Positions 62,429 to 64,000 of a DNA stretch of 64,000 nucleotides are shown in pieces (positions within the stretch are counted from its first letter, which is position 1; every line of letters starts with the position of its first letter). The stretch comes from Marinomonas vulgaris. Lineage in GTDB: Bacteria > Pseudomonadota > Gammaproteobacteria > Pseudomonadales > Marinomonadaceae. Made by a program: the position numbers and the translations under genes. The stretch is taken from assembly GCF_018145875.1 (NCBI RefSeq), contig NZ_JAGSSV010000017.1:1-64000 (forward strand). The letters run 5' to 3'. A model generated the notes under the pieces. The model was not told where the DNA came from. It saw only the letters and a list, made by a program, of their open reading frames with translations, and did no database searches.

Positions 62429-62776
62429 ATGAACAAAATCAAATTAGCTCTTTCTGTATTCGTAATGACAGCCGCTGTAAATGTATATGCACTCGGCATG
62501 ATGACCATGACATACCCAGAAGATGGCGCCATGCTTATGGCTCAGGCTGAGCGTGTAGAAATGCATTTTAAACAGCCGATGCAAGTGGTGAGTTTGAAAG
62601 TGATTGGGTCGGATAATAAGCCAGTGGCGATTAAATATGATCGTAAAGCTGCGGCAACGGCGCATTTTAAAGTCATGCTGCCGAAACTGACACCAGATAC
62701 GTATTCTGTTCAATGGAAAGCCATGGGAGAAGATGGCCACATGATGAAAGGAGCGTACAATTTCATGCAGCATTAA
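62429..62776 (+). CDS. copC: CopC-family periplasmic copper-binding protein
   Basis: 115 residues. A signal peptide (about 1-21, ending VNVYA) precedes a CopC/YobA beta-barrel: TYPEDGAMLMAQAERVEMHFKQPM, then KLTPDTYSVQWKAMGEDGHMMKGAYNFMQH. The mature N-terminus begins LGMMTMTYP, lacking the His that in most CopC proteins starts the mature chain and completes the Cu(II) site, while GEDGHMM near the C-terminus keeps the second His region. The extra Met residues suggest Cu(I) preference. The companion copD is broken. Confidence 0.85.
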   Translation: MNKIKLALSVFVMTAAVNVYALGMMTMTYPEDGAMLMAQAERVEMHFKQPMQVVSLKVIGSDNKPVAIKYDRKAAATAHFKVMLPKLTPDTYSVQWKAMGEDGHMMKGAYNFMQH

Positions 62777-62828
62777 TTGTTCGCGGCAGTTCATTTGAGT
62801 AATAGAGCGAAAAATAACGGGAGGCTGT

Positions 62829-63100
62829 ATGGCGTTAACGAGTTGGGAGGTCGCGCAATTATTGACACGTTGGATGTTGTACTTTGGTGTATCCAGTGTG
62901 GTTGGTGGCTTGTTTGCGTTCAATTTGCTGCGCCATCAGCCTTTTAATTGCCCTGTATAAAAGGGTAATTAAAAGTCGGTGTGCTGGTGGGAAGTGTGGC
63001 TACGTTGGCATATTTCATTATTCTGGTTGGTGCTGCGATGGAGTTGCAATACGTTGCATGGTTTTGTGTGATTTCTAAATTTGACCTTATTCTATGTTGA
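62829..63100 (+). pseudogene. copD: copD-like copper-import membrane protein gene, disrupted and truncated
   Basis: From the ATG at 62829 the frame reads MALTSWEVAQLLTRWMLYFG through FNLLRHQPFNCPV-stop (62958-62960), like the start of CopD/YcnJ proteins. After a 34-bp palindromic stretch (62941-62974) the sequence resumes in another frame as VGVLVGSVATLAYFIILVGAAMELQ and ends at a stop at 63098, where the intact protein should continue for about 200 more residues. The break coincides with the palindrome. CopD would normally take copper from CopC, so its loss leaves CopC as a stand-alone copper binder. Confidence 0.75.
62941..62974. repeat. 34-bp palindromic insert within copD
   Basis: CTTTTAATTGCCCT and AGGGTAATTAAAAG are 14-bp arms (one G-T) around GTATAA. 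It lies exactly where the copD reading frame breaks, and introduces the stop codon. It looks like a small palindromic mobile or repeat unit; no other copy was seen in this window. Confidence 0.55.
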
Positions 63101-63302
63101 GGTCTAACTTAGAAACGAATACTTGGTTATCAAATAAGCAGTCCGTGTCTTTAAAATAGTAGCGCTGGGATACACCTAAAAAAAAGATACGATTATCGAC
63201 GAGTTTCTTATTAAAAACTATATTATACCTTTCTGCTGATATGTACACAGTTTATCAATTTTGCGTAGGCTAAAAAAATTGCTAAAGCAATTAAGTAAAT
63301 TT

Positions 63303-63330
63303 TATAAATAAATTATCTAATTTATTTATA
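63303..63330. other. AT-only 28-bp inverted repeat next to the recombinase gene
   Basis: TATAAATAAATTA and TAATTTATTTATA are 13-bp perfect arms around TC, five bases past the recombinase stop. All arm bases are A or T, which makes it weak as a terminator and reminiscent of a protein-binding or recombination core site. The 234 bp from copD to here contain nothing else recognisable. Confidence 0.45.
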
Positions 63331-63334
63331 TCAA

Positions 63335-64000
63335 TTAATCAGTGATACCAAGACGTTCACTTGCTCTTCTTAGTCGTTCATCACCGCGTCGATCGTATTT
63401 CTGGGTGGTGTTGATGCTCGAATGGCCCATTGCATCTTTAACGGTGACTATGTCTTCGCCGTTATCTAGCATTGCTGACGCAAATGTTCGGCGTAAATCG
63501 TGGGGGGCAAATTTCTCTATTCCCGACTCTATTCGACGCATTTCAAGGATATGATAAATGGCTTGATCAGACAGCCTTGATGTTGTGACATCATCAAAAC
63601 GCCTTATTCTTGGGAATAAAGCACCTGAATACTCCCCTCTAACTTCTTTAATCCAGCACTCAAGCCTTTCCCAAGAGCCGTTTGGTACAAAGGCCAGCCT
63701 TTCTTTGTTGCCTTTTCCAAGCACTTTTAGCGCCTTATCTTTGTAGATCATATCGTCAATATCAAGAGCCACCACTTCTGATCTGCGCAGACCACAACCT
63801 AAAAGAACGCCTAGAATCGCCGCATCTCGCAACCCCATCGCGCTTTGGTCGCCGGCACAAGTATCAAAAAGGCGCCGGATTTCATGCCTTTCAAGCGCTC
63901 GACCTTTCGTGAGGCGAGAGCCTCTTGCTGAGCGGATTTGTTTTATATGCTGAAAGCTGTCTGTATCTATCTGCTTCATTGTCCAGGCTTCAAGAGCGAC
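63335..64000 (-). CDS. Tyrosine-type recombinase/integrase, 5' end beyond the window
   Basis: At least 221 residues; an ATG lies at 63979, but the frame stays open to the right edge (VALEAWTMKQID...), as expected if the N-terminal core-binding domain continues outside. The catalytic domain is complete: Arg in GCGLRRSEVVALDIDD, Lys in GKGNKERL, HDLRRTFAS, GHSSINTTQ and the nucleophile Tyr in QKYDRRGDE. Tyrosine recombinases of this type mark genomic islands, integrons or phage-like elements. It reads toward the copper cluster, whose edge it may define. Confidence 0.92.
   Translation of the reverse strand, partial: VALEAWTMKQIDTDSFQHIKQIRSARGSRLTKGRALERHEIRRLFDTCAGDQSAMGLRDAAILGVLLGCGLRRSEVVALDIDDMIYKDKALKVLGKGNKERLAFVPNGSWERLECWIKEVRGEYSGALFPRIRRFDDVTTSRLSDQAIYHILEMRRIESGIEKFAPHDLRRTFASAMLDNGEDIVTVKDAMGHSSINTTQKYDRRGDERLRRASERLGITD

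Noticed and set aside
62884-63078. 64-codon plus-strand frame across the copD remnant
   Set aside because: Its translation lacks hydrophobic helices matching any family, whereas the other two frames give CopD-like sequence on either side of the palindrome.

Overview
The window most likely comes from a marine gammaproteobacterium, and the gene mix (betaine transporters, a trigonelline-type catabolic cluster, a giant DUF4347 surface protein, a CHASE-GGDEF-EAL protein, a Cus-type copper pump) suggests Marinomonas or a near relative in the Oceanospirillales. This placement is inferred from gene content and moderate GC; no rRNA or tRNA gene was seen.

Layout. 1-1100: an N-terminally truncated BCCT transporter with its terminator. 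1109-6081: an ArnT-like and a GT2 glycosyltransferase, an OmpR-type two-component system and a GtrA-family flippase, together resembling a lipid-linked sugar transfer (GtrA/GtrB/transferase) locus. 6340-12741: a worn region holding a defective SulP transporter, an intact aldehyde dehydrogenase, a truncated EamA permease abutting a c-di-GMP enzyme gene, and the tail of a chemotaxis receptor gene. 13040-14974: a MobA-like aromatic hydroxylase.

15203-28997: a catabolic unit controlled by a GntR/FCD regulator. Rightward run a DUF1185 protein, an alpha/beta hydrolase, a flavin reductase, a luciferase-like monooxygenase, an aldehyde dehydrogenase, a BCCT transporter and a succinate-semialdehyde dehydrogenase. 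These match, step by step, the trigonelline (N-methylnicotinate) pathway TgnA-TgnE described in Acinetobacter baylyi. Leftward run the regulator, a carboxymuconolactone-decarboxylase-like protein, a DUF1330 protein, and a four-gene polyamine-type ABC importer. Two palindromic operators with the same core (TATGGTAT-N-CCATA) lie before the hydrolase operon and before the importer operon, tying them into one regulon.

28998-32272: a decayed duplicate of the BCCT 3' end/terminator/ArnT 3' end from the left edge, then a three-gene operon with a cytochrome-b/sulfite-oxidase fusion and two proteins of unknown function. 32866-55574: a 22-kb locus for a ~5,090-residue repeat protein, with an OmpA lipoprotein, a TolC-like lipoprotein, a small HlyD-like adaptor, a GAF-HlyD fusion, an M50 protease-HlyD fusion and an unknown protein. 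It has no ABC ATPase and no RTX repeats, and is the best candidate for an undescribed export and processing system.

55729-64000: a copper/silver efflux set (Met/His/Cys-rich small protein, CusC, CusB-CusF fusion, CusA, CopC), a copD gene broken by a short palindromic insert, and a tyrosine recombinase running off the right edge. Gene decay recurs across the window (BCCT, SulP, EamA, MCP, copD), while the catabolic, giant-protein and copper clusters look intact.
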